From Manis javanica (Eukaryota; Chordata; Mammalia; Pholidota; Manidae), in assembly GCF_040802235.1 (NCBI RefSeq), contig NC_133174.1:137011213-137075212 (forward strand): a DNA stretch of 64,000 nt. The letters run 5' to 3'. Position 1 is the first letter of the stretch. Each line of letters starts with the position of its first letter. Of the stretch, positions 40,990 to 52,727 are shown in pieces. The position numbers and the translations under genes were made by a program. The notes beneath the pieces are model-generated. The model searched no databases. It was not told where the DNA came from and was given only the letters and a program-made list of their open reading frames with translations.

Positions 40990-41835
40990 AACAAAGTTGG
41001 TTCTAATCATTTCAGTTGGATTTTTTTCATCTTTCTGTGGTTCGAAAGATTTCCTTTTTAGTTTTTGTTTTTTTTTTAACTATGGTATCAGTTCTTGAAT
41101 ATCTGTAGTCCTGTTCAGGTTATGCATTTCATCTAGGCTGAATTTGCATAATCTCTGATTTTTGAGGAATTGTACAATTTCATTAGCTCTTGAATTTATG
41201 TACATAGATTTTTCCTCAGTATGCCGTTTTTATCTTTCTAACATCTGTAGGTAGGTTTTTAGGCTCATAGTAATTTCCAGTGCTCCATTTCTGATATTGG
41301 AATTTTTTTTTTTTCTCACTTTGTCTGTCTGGCTAGTGTTTTATCAATTTTATTGATCTTTCCAAAGAACCAGCTTTGGTTTCCATGATGTCCTCCTTTC
41401 TCTGACTTCAATTTTATTTCCTTCTCTTCCATTATATTTGTTGGTTAGTTTCTTTTATTCTGATTGCTTTGGGTTGTTTTTTCATCTTTTTTTACCTACA
41501 TTAAAGTGAAAACATAGATTATTGATTTGAGATCATTCTTCTCTCCTAATCTAAGCATTAAATATCATGATTTTCCCTCTTAACACTGATGTAGCTGCAT
41601 ACCATACATTTTTCACATGTTGCGTGTTTGTTTTAATTCAGTACAATGCAGTTTCTAGTTCCTTGAGACTTTCTCTTTGACCTGGGATGGTTTTAGGGTA
41701 TGTTGTTTAATTTTCAAGTGTTTTGGGATTTGTTTTGTTTTTTCTTGTCCTTCCATTATTGTTTGATTTCTTGTTTGATTCTCTTATTGTCATGGAACAT
41801 ACTCTGGATCATTTAAGTGTTTCAAAATTTGTTTT
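40990..41835 (-). mobile_element. old L1 ORF2 fragment, antisense
   Basis: The block ccaaagaaccagctttggtt (reverse complement of the conserved L1 ORF2 S-W-F-F region) and the downstream order (tgatgtagctgcataccata; ctgggatggttttaggg) identify an old antisense L1. Confidence 0.7.
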
Positions 41836-41842
41836 TATGACA

Positions 41843-41918
41843 CAGGAAATACACAAGACAAGCCTGGGACATCTTGTCATGCCGGAAAGTAAAGAGATGC
41901 TCAAAAACAAACAAACAT
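41843..41918 (-). repeat. 76-bp segment repeated in inverted orientation at 49.87 kb
   Basis: This segment matches the reverse complement of about 49872-49948 with only about four differences over 70 bases (shared core gacaagcctgggacatcttg). The second copy lies in an old L1M 3' region. Confidence 0.85.
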
Positions 41919-42019
41919 ACGTGCTGAATGTTCCCTATGTGCTTGTAATCAAGGTGCATTTTGCTGTGGTCAGTGCAGTGACATTTGGACGCCTAGTGTG
42001 TGTCGGTTACTCAGGGCCC

Positions 42020-42495
42020 TGACTGAGCCCTGCGCACTGGGTCAGCTCTCAAAACTTTTGGTATCCTACTTATGGTAAGTTCCTGAATGAGCAGCTCAGG
42101 TTGAGCCCAGGGCTTTCTACATAACTTGATGGGATCCATTGCTCCTCTCTGCTCCTCTTGACCATCTCCCCTCACTCTCTGGCTATGAAGACCTTCTGGT
42201 TCTCTAAATAGGAGGAGCTGGGGGGGTCTTTAGTCTCCCCACTCCATTGTGTGCTTCCCTTGAATGGATTTGATTTGTTTAGGTGACCAACTGGTGGGGT
42301 AATAGAAAAGTAGCAAAGCAGCAACTGCTCCATTTCTGGACCCAGTTTTTCTTTCCAGAGAGGAGCATTGCCCTCCCTTAAAGTTTTAGGGGCCTGCTGT
42401 TGTCCAGACTCCCACCACAGGGTTATAGCTTCCAGCCTGGGGCTCTTGCTTCTCCCTATGGGATAAATCCATCACTACATTCCTGTTATTTTGCT
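42020..42495. other. intergenic, no gene recognised
   Basis: No repeat or exon assigned. Confidence 0.5.
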
Positions 42496-42497
42496 TT

Positions 42498-42582
42498 ACA
42501 CCAGTGCTCAATAAACTTTTCCTGTAAAGGGCTAGATTGCAAACATTTTTGACTTTGTAGGCCATACCTTCTCTGAGATAGA
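42498..42582 (+). mobile_element. hAT-Charlie nonautonomous fragment
   Basis: caccagtgctcaataaactt ttcctgtaaagggctagatt then gactttgtaggccata follows a familiar hAT-Charlie type MER repeat (ctttttctgtaaagggccaga...ggccata). A second copy lies at 50605-50790. Confidence 0.55.
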
Positions 42583-42604
42583 TAGAGAGCTAGCTAGCTC
42601 TCTA
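42583..42604. repeat. perfect 22-bp palindrome
   Basis: The 22 bases centred on gctagc (core gagctagctagctc) equal their own reverse complement. Confidence 0.95.
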
Positions 42605-42739
42605 GATTTTTATATTTTATTTTTATATTAGGTTGATATTTAATATTAAGTTTATGTTTAATGTTTAAACATTTGTATTTGACACAATTTTACTTAAATG
42701 GCTCAACCTAACAAATATTTAAGTTTATGTTTATAATAT

Positions 42740-42754
42740 TAATTCATTTATTTT
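42740..42754 (+). repeat. L1-B target-site duplication, left copy
   Basis: taattcatttatttt, identical to 49120-49134 at the other end of L1-B. Confidence 0.9.
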
Positions 42755-43126
42755 GTTTATTTTATTTAATTTTTTTGCACCAGTGTATTTTTTTTTGATA
42801 TCATTAATCTACAATTACATGAAGAACATTATGTTTTCTGGCTCCCCCTTCACCAAGTACCCCCCCATATATCCCTTCACAGTCACTGTCCATTAGCGTA
42901 GTAAGATGCTGTAAAATCACTACTTGTCTTCTCTGTGTTATAGAGCCTGCCCTGTACCGCCCCCCCCACATTATACTAGCTAATTGTAATGCCCACTTTC
43001 TTTTTCCCCACCCTCATCCCCTCTTCAAACCCATCCTCCCCAGTCCCTTTCCCTTTGGTAACTGTTTGTCCATTCGTGGGTTCTAGGATTCTGCTGCTGT
43101 TTTGTTCCTTCAGTTTTTCTTTGTTC

Positions 43127-46100
43127 TTATACTCCACAGAAGAGTGAAATCATTTGGTACTTGTCTTTCTCCGCCTGGATTATTTCACTGAGCATAATAC
43201 CCTCTAGGTCCATCCATGTTGTTGCAAATGGTAGGATTTGGTTTCTTCTTATGCCTGAATAATATTCCATTGTGTATATGTACCACCTCTTCTTTATCCA
43301 TTCATCTACTGATGGACACTTAGGTTGCTTCCATTTCTTGGCTATTGTAAACATAGGGGTGCATCTGTCTTTTTCAAACTTGGCTGCAATAAACATAGGG
43401 GTGCATCTGTCTTTTTCAAACTTGGCTGCAATAAACATAGGGGTGCATCTGTCTTTTTCAAACTGGGCTGCTGCATTCTTAGGGTAAATAAATTCCTAGA
43501 AGTGGAATTCCTGGGTCAAAATGGTATTTCTATTTTAAGCATTTTGAGGAACCTCCATACTGCTTTCCACAATGGTTGAACTAATTTACATTCCCACCAA
43601 CAGTGTAGGAGGCTTCCCCTTTCTCAACAACCTCGCCAAAATTTGTTGTTGTTCGTCTTTTGGATGGTAGCCATCCTTACTGGTGTGAGATGATATCTCA
43701 TTGTGGTTTTAATTTGCATTTCTCTGATGACAAGCGATGTGCAACATCTTTTCATGTGTTTGTTGGCCATCTGAATTTCTTCTTTAGAGAACTGTTCAGC
43801 TCCTCTGCCCATTTTTTAATTGGATTATTTGCTTTTTGTTTGTTGAGGTGAGTGAGCTCTTTATATATTTTGGATGTCAACCCTTTATCGGATCTGTTAT
43901 TTATGAATACATTCTCCCATACTGTAGGATAACTTTTTGTTCTATTGACGGTGTCCTTAGCTGTACAGAAGCTTTTCAGCTTGATATAGTCCCACCTGTT
44001 CATTTTTGCTTTTGTTTCCCTTGCACAGGGAGATATGTTCATGAAGAAGTTGCTCATGTTTATGTCCAAGAGATTTTTGCCTATGTTTTTTTCTAAGAGT
44101 TTTATGGTTTCATGACTTACATTCAGGTCTTTGATCCATTTTGAATTTACTTTTGTGTATGGGGTTAGACAGTGATAGAGTTTCATTCTCTTACATGTAG
44201 CTGTCCAGTTTTGCCAGCACCATCTGTTGAAGAGACTGTCATTTCCCCATTGTACGTCTATGGCTCCTTTATCTTTATTAATTGACCATATATGTCTGGG
44301 TTAATATCTGGAGTCTCTATTCTGTTCCACTCATCTCTGGCTCTGTTCCTGTGCCAGTACCAAATTGTCTTGATTACTGTGGCTTTGTAGTAGAGCTTGA
44401 AGTTGGGGAGTGAGATCCCCCCCACACTTTATTTTTCCCTCTCAGGATTGCTTTGACTATTCGGGGTCTTTGGTGGTTCCATATGAATTTTTGAACTATT
44501 TGTTCCAGTTCACTGAAGAATGCTGTTGGTAATTTGATAGGGATTGCATAGAATCTGTATATTGCTTTGGGTAGGGTGGCCATTTTGATGATATTAATTC
44601 TTCCTACCCAAGAGCATGGGATGAGTTTCCATTTGTTAGTGTCCTCTTTAATATCCCTTAAGAGTGTCTTATAGTTTTCAGGGTATAGATCTTTCACTTC
44701 TTTGGTTAGGTTTATTCCTAGGTATTTTATTCTTTTTGATGCAATTGTGAATGGAATTGTTTTCCTGGTTTCTCTTTCTATTGGTTCATTGTTAGTGTAT
44801 AGGAAAGCCACAGATTTCTGTGTGTTAATTTTGTATCCTTCAACTTTGCTGAATTCCGATATTAGTTCTGATAGTTTTGGAGTGGAGTTTTTAGGGTTTT
44901 TTATGTACAATATCATGTGTTCTGCAAACAGTGACAGTTTAACTTCTTCTTCACCAATCTGGATTCCTTGTATTTCTTTGTGTTGTCTAATTGCCATGGC
45001 TAGGACCTCCAGTACTATGTTGAATAACAGTGGGGAGAGTGGGCATACCTGTCTTGTTCCTGATCTCAGAGGAAAAGCTTTCAGCCTCTCCCTGTTCAGT
45101 ATGATGTTAGCTGTGGGTTTATCATCTATGGCCTTTATTATGTTGAGGTACTTGCCCTCTGTGCCCATTTTGTTGAGAGTTTTTATCATGAATGGATGTT
45201 GAATTTTGTCGAATGCTTTTTCAGCATCTATGGAGATGATCTTGTGGTTTTTGTCTTTCTTTTTCTTGATGTGGCGGATGATGCTGATGGATTTTCAAAT
45301 GTTGTACCATCTTTGCATCCCTGGGATGAATCCCACTTGGTCATTGTATATGATCCTTTTGATGTACTTTTGAATTCAGTTTGCTAATATTTTGTTGACT
45401 ATTTTTGCATCTATGTTCATCAGGGATATCGGTCTGTAATTTTCTTTTTTGGTGGGGTCTTTGCCTCGTTTTTGCATTAGGGTGATATTGACTTCATTGA
45501 ATGAGTTTGGGAGTATTCCCTCCTCTTCTATTTTTTGGAAAACTTTAAGGAGAATGGGTATTATGTCTTCTCTGTATGTCTGATAAAATTCCAAAGTAAT
45601 CCATCTGGCCCTGGGGTTTTGTTCTTGGGTAGTTTCTTGATTACTGCTTCATTTCATTGCTGGTAATTGGTCTGTTTAGATTTTCTGTTTCTTTCTGGGT
45701 CAGTCTTGGAAGGTTGTATTTTTCTAGGAAGTTGTCCATTTCACCTAGGTCTTCCAGCTTGTTAGCATCTAAGTTTTCATAGTATTCTCTAATAATTCTT
45801 TGTATTTCTGTGGGGTCCGTTGTGATGTTTCCTTTCTCATTTCTGATTCTGTTGATGTGTGTTGATTCTCTGTTTCTCTTAATAAGTCTGGCTAGAGGCT
45901 TATCTATTTTGTTTATTTTCTCAAAGAACCAGCTCTTGGTTTCATTGATTTTTTCTATCGTTTTATTCTTCTCAATTTTATGTATTTCTTTTCTAATCTC
46001 TATTATATCCCTCCTTCTGCTAACCTTAGGCCTCATTTGTTCTTCTTTTTCCAATTTCGATAATTGTGACGTTAGACTATTCATATGGGATTGTTCTTCC

Positions 46101-47046
46101 TTCTTAAAATATGCCTGGATTGCTATATACTTTCCTCTTAAGACTGCTTTTGCTGCGTCCCACAGAAGTTGGGGCTTTGTGTTGCTGTTGTCATTTTTTT
46201 CCATATAATGCTGGATCTCCATTTTAATTTGGTCATTGATCCATTGATTATTTAGGAGCGTGTTGTTAAGCCTCCATGTGTTTGTGAGACTTTTTGCTTT
46301 CTTTGTACAATTTATTTCTAGTTTTATACCTTTGTGGTCTGAAAAGTTGGATGGTAGGATTTCAATCTTTTGGAATTTACTGAGGCTCTTTTTGTGGCCT
46401 AGTATGTGGTCTATTCTGGAGAATGTTCCATGTGCACTTGAGAAGAATGTGTATCCTGTTGCTCATGGATGTAGAGTTCTATAGATGTCTATTAGGTCCA
46501 TCTGTTCTAGTGTGTTGTTCACTGCCTCTGTGTCCTTACTTATTTTCTGTCAGGTGGATCTGTCCTTTGGAGTGAGTGGTGTGTTGAAGTCTCCCAAAAT
46601 GAATGCATTGAATTCTATTTCCTCCTTTAGTTCTGTTAGTATTTGTCTCACATATGCTGGTGCTCCTGTATTGGGTGCATATATATTTATAATGGTTATA
46701 TCCTCTTGTTGGACTGAGCCCTTTATCATTATGTAATGTCCTTCTTTATCTCTTGTGACTTTCTTTGTTTTGACGTCTATTTTGTCTGATCCTAGTACTG
46801 CAATACCTGCCTTTTTCTCCCTGTTGTTTGCATGAAATACCTTTTTCCATCCCTTGACTTTTAGTCTGTGCATGTCTTTGGGTTTGAGGTGAGTCTCTTG
46901 TAAGCAGCATATAGATGGGCTTCGCTTTTTATCCATTCTATTACCCCGTGTGTTTTGATTGGTGCATTCAGTCCATTTAGATTTAGGGTGATTATTGAAA
47001 GATATGTACTTATTGCCATTACAGGCTTTAGATTCGTGGCTACCAA
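43127..47046 (-). pseudogene. L1-B ORF2 (endonuclease and reverse transcriptase), broken
   Basis: Open pieces follow ORF2 order. The N-terminus is at 46861-47046 (LSIITLNLNGLNAP, W-I-K). The endonuclease is at 46550-46936 (CCLQETHLK, NIYAPNTGAP, LGDFNTPLT). The linker and RT fingers are at 45641-46222, the RT at 44374-45189, and the C-terminal parts at 43752-44186 and 43127-43438. RT motif A around 45225 is intact (SIDAEKAFD). Motif C, normally FADD, reads FAEH (44928-44917), so both catalytic Asp of that motif are lost. A 42-bp unit near the C-terminus is present about three times. Confidence 0.9.
43349..43474 (-). repeat. 42-bp unit triplicated within L1-B ORF2
   Basis: Three head-to-tail copies of 42 bases (43349-43390, 43391-43432, 43433-43474; unit starts aaacataggggtgcatctgt). 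Unit length is a multiple of three, so the frame repeats a 14-residue block (F-E-K-D-R-C-T-P-M-F-I-A-A-K). L1-A has a single copy at the matching place (about 21094). Confidence 0.95.
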
Positions 47047-47209
47047 AGGTTCAAGGTTAGCTTGTTTATTACCTTACTGTCTGACTTAACTCACTTATTG
47101 AGCTATTAGAAACACATTCTGATGATTATTTCTCTACCTTCTTATTCCTCCTCCTCCATTTTCCTATGTTGGGTGTTTTGTTCTGTGCTTCTTTTAGGAG
47201 TGCTCCCAT

Positions 47210-47960
47210 CTAGAGCAGTCCCTCTAAGATACCCTGTAGAGGTGGTTTGTGGGAGGCAAATTCCCTCAACTTTTGCTTGTCTGGGAATTGTTTAATCCCT
47301 CCTTCGTATTTAAATAATTGTGCTGGATACAGTATCCTTGGTTCAAGGCCCTTCTGTTTCATTGCATTAAATACATCATGCCATTCTCTTCTGGCCTGTA
47401 AGGTTTCTGTTGAGAATTCTGATGATAGCCTGATGGGTTTTCTTTTGTAGGTGACCTTTTTTCTCTCTCTGGCTGCCTTTAATACTCTGTCCTTGTCCTT
47501 GATCTTTGCCATTGTAATTATTATGTGTCTTGGTGTTTGTCCTCTTTGGGTCCCTTCTGTTGGGAGTTCTGTGTGCTTCCATGTTCTGAGTGACTATTTC
47601 CTTAGTTCTCTTAATATTGTTTCATTTCTGGAGATCCTTTTATCTCTCTCTGCATCAGTTTCTATGTGTTCCTGTTCTCTGGTTTCTATTCCATTAATGG
47701 CCTCTTGTATCCCGTCCATTCTGCTTTGACGTCCTTCCAGAGATTGTTTTGTTTCTGTAGTCTCCCTCTGTACTTATTCCTTTAGCTCTCGCATATTTCT
47801 CTGCAGATCCATCAGCATGTCTATGATTATTATTTTGAGTTCTTTTTCAGGGAGACTGGTTAGGTCTATCTCTGCAGAAATTCTCTCAGGGGTTGTCAGG
47901 ACTATTTTGAACTGGACTAAATTTTTCTGCCTTTTCATGGTGATAGTGGCTGTAGGCACG
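47210..47960 (-). pseudogene. L1-B ORF1, broken
   Basis: The C-terminal domain of ORF1p is at 47210-47512 (MAKIKDKDRVLKAARE, V-T-Y-K-R-K-P-I-R-L-S, F-S-T-E-T-L-Q-A-R-R-E-W). Upstream pieces at 47376-47582 and 47774-47959 are in other frames. The latter resembles the N-terminal coiled-coil region (M-D-L-Q-R-N-M-R-E-L-K-E). Much of the middle RRM is missing compared with L1-A. Confidence 0.82.
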
Positions 47961-49119
47961 TTGCAGGTATGTCAGCTGGGAGAAGAAAGTCCTTACCTGC
48001 TTGCTGGATGCCTTGCCCTTCTGCACTGCCTGTGTCAGTTACCCGCACTCCTGGAGCAGCCACTGGGTTAATCCCCTAAGCTGCTGTGGGCGGGGTCTCC
48101 ATCAGAGCAGCGCAGAGCCCTGTGGGGAGTGGCAGGCATGCCAGGTGCACTCCTCTGCAATAGCAGTGTCCCTGCTGGGCAGCTGTGTGCCGGCAGTGGC
48201 CTTTGGGTCTGGCCTGGGTGGCTGTGCATTGGGCTGGGATTCTGGTTGGCTGCTGGGAGCACGGCTGCTCATTGGCTTCTCCTCTGCCACTGCCACCGGC
48301 TCCCACGGGCAGCACTTGGGCCCCTCTGGCACTGCTTCAGGTGCACGCGGGCCTCTCCCATGCCCCTCTGGAGCCACCGCTGCCAGTGAATGTGGGCCGC
48401 TTCCAGGTTGCTCGGTCACCGCCACGGCAGGCCCTCACGGGCCGCTCCTGGTCCCCTCTGGTGCCGCCACCCCCGGTCCACCCTGCTGCTGTCCCACTAC
48501 TGGGTTGGTGTGTCGGGGTCTGAGCCAGTTGGGAGAACGACTGGCAGGCTGCTTAGTGCCATGAGGGGCTTCAGAGCTGGGCTGCTGCCCAGGGGTTTAG
48601 GGTGCCTTAATTTCCCTTGGATTCCCAGATGCTGGGCTGAGTGTGCCAGGATGACTTCATCCAGCTGTGGGGTCCCTGTCTCTTTAAGACTTGCAAAAAG
48701 CCCTCTCTTTTCTTTTGTCTGAGGGGCGCTGGTTGCAGGGACCTGCCAGCAGGTTTTGCTTTTCCACTTCTCTAATATCCAGCACCCTGTGCACTGTGTG
48801 TCTGCGCACGGGGTGTGGATTTCTAGAGCTGATTGTTTAGCAGTCCTGGGCTTTCACTCCCTCCCCATTCGAACTCCTTTCTTCCCACCAGGTTCTGGGG
48901 GGGGGGGGGCTGTTCGGACCCCACCAGGCCATGGCTTGTATCTTACCCCCTTCATGTGATGTTGAGTTCCCACAGATGTAGATGTAGCCTGGCTGTTGTA
49001 CTGTATCCACTGGTGTGTCTTTTAGGAATAGTTGTATTTATTGTATTTTCATAAATATGTATGTTTTTGGAAGGAGATTTCCACTGAACAACTCATGCCA
49101 CCATTTTGGCTCCATCCCC
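47961..49119 (-). mobile_element. L1-B 5' UTR
   Basis: A GC-rich block upstream of ORF1 on the minus strand, up to the target-site duplication. The long overlapping frames (for example 48001-48564) are composition artefacts. Confidence 0.75.
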
Positions 49120-49134
49120 TAATTCATTTATTTT
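49120..49134 (+). repeat. L1-B target-site duplication, right copy
   Basis: taattcatttatttt, identical to 42740-42754. Confidence 0.9.
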
Positions 49135-50560
49135 ATGTTTTTATATTTAGTTTTTACCTAATACCCTTCTGATATAGGATCACATCCAGTATATCCCATT
49201 CCATGTGGCTGTCATGTTTCCTTAGGCTTCTCTTTGTGGTGACAGGTCTCATACTTTCCTTCTGTTTTCTCTTTTTCTTTCTTGCTGACACTGACAGTTT
49301 TGAGGAGTACTGGTTAGGTATGCTGAGGAATGTCCCTCTGTTGCCATTTACCTGGTGTTTGTCTTATAATTAGGCCATGGTTATGGGTTTGGAGGAGGAC
49401 TCCCAGAGAGGTAAAGTGTCCTTCTCATCCCATCACATCAAGGGTAGGTACTATCAATGTGACTCATCACTGTTGATGTTGCTGTTGATCACCTGGCTGA
49501 CACAGGGCCTGTCAGCCTTCTCCACTGAGTAGTTACTCTTTTTTCCCTGTTTGCACACTCTAGTGTTTGGAAGAAAGTCACTATATAAGCCTGTGTTTAA
49601 GTAGTGAGGGTTATGTTCCACCTCTTTGAGTGGGAGGAGTATCTACACAAATGGTTTGGCATTCTTTGTCACAGGAAATTTTTCTTTTCTCCCCCATTTA
49701 GGTATGTATTCATCCCTTTTCTTAACTCACTATGGATTCGTGGATATTTATTTTATGCTTTGGTTTATAATGTGGTGCAATTTTATTTATTTGTTCAAAC
49801 TGGTCCAGATTTGGCCATTGGGAGCCCTTTCCAGTGACTCCTGTGGCCCTTTGACATACCCCCGCCATGGTTCTGTTTGTTTGTTTTTGAGCATCTCCTT
49901 CCTTTCTGGCATGACAAGATGTCCCAGGCTTGTCTTGTATATTTCCTGCCCCTGCCCTAGAATGGTCCCTTTCATCAAGGACCCCTGCTTCCTTTATTGG
50001 GAAATAAGATTACGAACCATTGTTAAGTGTGTCTATTGCTACAGGTCTGTCCTTGCTCCTAGGCCCTCTCAGCTGACAGAGCGAGGAGATGCATGTGTGC
50101 CTTTCTTTTCATAGTTCTCAGGTAGCTGCTCCATACTTTTTCCCCAAGCCTTGTAGCTGCTTTCAGGGGGAGAGAAAAGGAAGGGGGTATAGAATCCATC
50201 TTGACTGGAGACCATGTACATTTCACAAGATTGTTGAGACGGTTGGTTTCAATATACCATTTCTAGTTGTTTCCTGTTTGTCCATCTATTCTTTGTGCCC
50301 TTTTTCTCACAGCCTTTATCTGATACATTGAGGGATTTTATGACTCATGGAATGACTCATGAATGACTAGTGTTGGCTGACAGTTATGTATCTTCTGTGG
50401 GTTTTGTGGCTGCTCTAATGTTTGCAGTATCAAGTTTTACTTACCTTAGACTACTTTCAAGTAGTAGTATACCAATTCAGGTGCAGTGTAATATCCTTAA
50501 GCCAGTATACTTCCATTTCCTCCCTCTCATCCTTCGGGGCTAACATCACAAGTGTTTCTG
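49135..50560 (-). mobile_element. old L1M fragment, antisense
   Basis: gtgacaggtctcatactttc, gacagttttgaggagtactg, aggaatgtccctctgttgcc, tttggccattgggagccctt and atgacaagatgtcccaggct follow the order of an antisense L1M4/L1ME-type region. The right copy of the inverted 76-bp segment lies here (49872-49948). Confidence 0.65.
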
Positions 50561-50604
50561 GTACATAGTTTATAAACCCTTCAATATATCATTGCTATTT
50601 TTGC

Positions 50605-50790
50605 TTTACACCTGAAGTCAACACACTTTTCCCATAAAAGGTCAGATAGCAAATATTGTAAGCTTTGCAGACCATACAGTCATAAAATATACAAGTCTTT
50701 AAAACTATTCTTAGTGCAAAGGCTGAACACAAACCTGGCACAGTGTGGGTCTGGCCCACAGACACTAGTTTGCCAACCTTTGCTTTAGAC
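50605..50790 (+). mobile_element. hAT-Charlie nonautonomous element
   Basis: Contains cttttcccataaaaggtcag, atattgtaagctttgcagac and ctggcccacagacactagtttgccaacctttg. The two ends are inverted-repeat-like (caacacacttttcc versus gccaacctttg). Confidence 0.6.
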
Positions 50791-50799
50791 AATTATCTC

Positions 50800-52725
50800 T
50801 TAAGATGTCTAAACATAAGAAAAACCTGTCTTTTATATTTATCCCCCAATTTTTACCATTTTCTGTGTTCTTCAGATTTTTGTACATGTCCACATTAACA
50901 CATAGTAGGATACTCCATCCATACAAAGAGGTTTCTTCAAAATTTCTGACAGTGTATTGCTGACAATGAATTTTGTCAGCTTTTGTTTGACTGCAAAATT
51001 CTGTACTCCACATTGTTTTGAGCAGCATTTTCACTAGCTATGGGATTCTGGGTTGAGAAGGTGTTTTGCTTTGTTTTTCTTCCCCTTCTTTTAACACTAA
51101 AGCTCACTCTCTTGTCTTCTGGGTTCCATACTTTGTGATGAGAATCTGTCGCAATTATTTTCTTTGCTTCTCTGTATGTAATAGTTCTTTGTCTTCCTGG
51201 TGCCCTTCTTATAAATTTCTCTTTATCTTTGTTTTTCAGCTGTTTGAGTAATGTGCCCCTTTTTATCCTGCTGAGCATTCCATCAGCTAATTCGATCTGT
51301 GTGTGTGTGTGTGTGCATGCATGCATGTGCACGTCTGCATATGCTTTGTCGTTTGCCAATTTTTGAAAATTCTTATCAGTTGTCTATTCAAATACATCTT
51401 CTCTACCCTGTTCTTTCTCTCTCTTATTCTGGAACTCCAATAATGCATAAACTCTATCGTTTGATATTGTCTCACACCTCTTGGATGCTCTATTTATTCT
51501 GACATTCACTCCTTTTTTCACTTTGTGTTTCATTTGAATAATTTCTAATCACTTTTCTCAAGTCTGTTCTAGCTTTCCTCTCTTGAGTTCAGTCTCTTTA
51601 TAATCCTTCTACTAGATACTACTTTTTAATTCTAGCATTTCCACTTGATTCTGTCTTACTGTTTACATCTCTGTGCTGAAATTACCCATCTCTTTATGCA
51701 CATTACTCACCTTTTCCTCTACATTATTTAACATGTTGATTTTGGTTGTTTTGAAGTCTTTTCCTAATACGGACAGCATATAGGTCGACTTGGGGCACAG
51801 TTCTATTTATTGCTTTTTCTGTTGACAGTGGGTTGACTGTTCTTGATGTTGGAGCGGTGGTCTTTTTGTAATGTTCTTTTAAGTAGTAATTTTAAAGAAA
51901 TACTTTAAGCAAATACTTAAAAAGAAGCCACTCACCCATTAGCAGTGATTTCCCATTCCCCCTTTCCCTAGCCCAATGTAGGCACTGATCTACTGTCTGT
52001 CTCAATTGATTTACTCATGCTGGATATTTCATATGATTGCAGTAATGAAATATATGGCCTTTTGCATCTGGCTGCTCACCATAAGCATATGGTATTTGAG
52101 GTTCATCCATGTTGTACCACGTATTAGCAGTTCATTCATTTTTACTGGCAAATACTATTGTGTTGTCTGAGTAGACTGTATTTCTCTGCATTCAACAGCT
52201 GGTGAGTGTTTGGATTGTTTTCTGATGTCAGTTATTATGAATAAGGAATGTTACTATGAACATTTGTGTATAGGGTTTTGCATGGACATGTTTTCATTTC
52301 TCTTGAATATATACTTGGGAGTGGAATTGAGAGGCCATATGGTTACATCCTATGTCTGACATTTTTTATTTTGGCCAGCGGGTCTGAAGTCCTATCTCAC
52401 TGGGGTTTTGATTTGCATTTCCTTAATGATCCTGTTGAGCATCTCTTCATGTGCTTATGGGCCACTGACATATTTTATTTAGAGAAATGTCTATTCAGAA
52501 CTTTTGCCCATTTTAAAACTGTTTTATTTGCCTTTGAGTTGTAATAGTTCTTTATATATTCTGGATATGAGATATTTATCATATATATGATTGGCAAATA
52601 TTTTCTCCCAGTCTGTGGGTAGTCTCTTCATTTTCTTGATGATGTCCCTTGAAACACAAGCAGTTTTAATTTTAATGAAATCCAATTGATCTGTTTTTGT
52701 CACTTGTGTACCTGTGTACTGGTGT
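50800..52725 (-). mobile_element. old L1M/HAL1-type fragments, antisense
   Basis: 50960-51880 resembles an antisense old L1/HAL1 ORF1-side region (ttctgtactccacattgttt, tggaactccaataatgcat, agcatttccacttgattctg). 51930-52725 is an L1M 3' region (tgttgagcatctcttcatgt, ctggatatgagatatttatc, atattttctcccagtctgtg). A (GT)n run lies at 51298-51315. Confidence 0.6.
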
Positions 52726-52727
52726 CT

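Larger units (their letters stand above)
42755..49119 (-). mobile_element. L1-B: near full-length LINE-1 with intact target-site duplication
   Basis: A 6.36-kb LINE-1 on the minus strand. It has a T-rich (poly(A)-derived) tail at 42755-42776, a 3' UTR, ORF2, ORF1 and a GC-rich 5' UTR ending tccatcccc at 49119. It is bounded by a perfect 15-bp duplication. This defines the insertion exactly and shows it entered by target-primed reverse transcription. The reading frames carry several stops and frameshifts, so it is inactive. A 14-base G run occurs in the 5' UTR (48897-48910). Confidence 0.95.

Noticed and set aside
48001..48564. 187-codon plus frame
   Set aside because: Falls inside the GC-rich 5' UTR of L1-B on the opposite strand.
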